Part shown: positions 44,560-44,962 of the stretch, in pieces
How positions within the stretch are numbered: position 1 is the first letter of the stretch
Layout of the letters: each line of letters starts with the position of its first letter
DNA from: Welwitschia mirabilis
Lineage: Eukaryota; Gnetophyta; Gnetopsida; Welwitschiales
Assembly: GCA_051453625.1 (NCBI GenBank)
Contig: JBOZIK010000001.1
Span: 227,413,914 to 227,458,875 of the forward strand
Length of the DNA stretch: 44,962 nucleotides
Reading direction: 5' to 3'
Translations under genes and position numbers: made by a program
Notes under the pieces: generated by a model
Databases searched by the model: none
Told to the model about the DNA's origin: nothing
What the model saw: only the letters and a program-made list of their open reading frames with translations

Positions 44560-44962
44560 TGCAGTGTGAATTTATGTAATCTTAAAGTTTTTTAAATAAA
44601 CCTATAAATCAAATAACTCACAGAAATCACACACTAGTATAGATGAGAGTTTATCTGAATATTGTAATCCCAATGAAGGCACTAGACTAAGAGTTAGAGA
44701 ATTGATTTCCAAGATGTTTTTGGTCTTTTATCTTATAAAAAATGAAAGTAAATAAATAAGTAAATGTAACATAAGTGAATAGAAATAAAATATAAGTGAA
44801 AATGGAATTAACTCTCTTTGATCCTAATCCTTATGTCACAAGGACTAGCTTCTCTCTAATTGAGATCAATTAAGAAGAATATTCAACTAGTTCTTAATCA
44901 ACATAAACTATGAGATCTACTAAGTAGAATATAAAATGTAATGTAAAATAGAATAAAAAAGT
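44560..44962 (-). repeat. LTR end of element H (E subtype), runs off the window
   Basis: The block CACACACTAGTATAGATGAG to AGAGAATTGATTTCC (about 44625-44710) and CATAAACTATGAGATCTACT (about 44903) match the E LTR at 16690-17080, not the C or D LTR. The minus-strand LTR end is TGCA near 44560. No good primer site follows it, so it is more likely the 3' LTR of another element inserted into C than the 5' LTR of C. Confidence 0.65.

Noticed and set aside
44560-44962. Reading H as the 5' LTR of element C
   Set aside because: It is of E subtype rather than the C/D subtype and has no convincing primer site on its inner side.

Overview
This window is a piece of a strongly AT-rich plant nuclear genome made almost entirely of old, broken LTR retrotransposons, several nested in one another. 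I see no cellular gene, no tRNA or rRNA gene and no CRISPR array. The plant assignment rests on Ty3/gypsy polyproteins of the Athila type (gag-PR-RT-RNaseH-INT with a long 3' tail and a decayed primer binding site resembling one for tRNA-Asp), a chromodomain-carrying gypsy element and a Ty1/copia pol remnant. Every coding region carries stops and frameshifts, so all genes are called pseudogenes. Domain edges are approximate because they were read by eye across broken frames.

Layout. Element E (Athila-like, minus strand) enters from the left edge (1-1883: PR-RT linker, protease, end of gag) and resumes at 14602-17795 (gag, primer binding site, 5' LTR). Element A (same family, minus strand, 1884-14601, about 12.7 kb) is inserted into E with a near-matching 5-base target duplication. 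It holds both LTRs, gag, protease, RT, RNase H, integrase and a 4.3 kb non-pol 3' tail. From 17796 to about 20094 I recognise nothing except the start of a copia LTR, and a Ty1/copia pol remnant (minus) follows to about 22960. A chromodomain gypsy element G (minus) has its 3' LTR edge, chromodomain and integrase C-terminus at 23458-24308, and the rest of integrase, RNase H, RT, protease and gag at 31912-35480. Between these halves sits element B (Athila-like, plus strand, 24313-31911), with two LTRs, gag and protease but no RT, RNase H or integrase.

From 35500 to 36150 there are TATA-like sites and a degenerate array of about 20-base repeats. The right end then holds an LTR with its polypurine tract (element D, 36157-37750), an unrecognised stretch, a second such LTR with a long tail and an unidentified coding-like region (element C, about 38965-44559), and the end of another LTR of the E subtype (H, 44560 to the window edge).

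No host pathway is encoded. The most useful observations are the two insertions whose removal rejoins the interrupted host, the pol-less relatives B and C, a palindromic motif (TCATCTGGATGA type) scattered through LTRs and untranslated parts of this family, repeated Asp-to-Asn loss at catalytic positions, an array of short repeats near 36 kb, an unidentified open frame at 43.1-43.6 kb, and two assembly gaps flanked by exact duplicates that look like unmerged contig ends.
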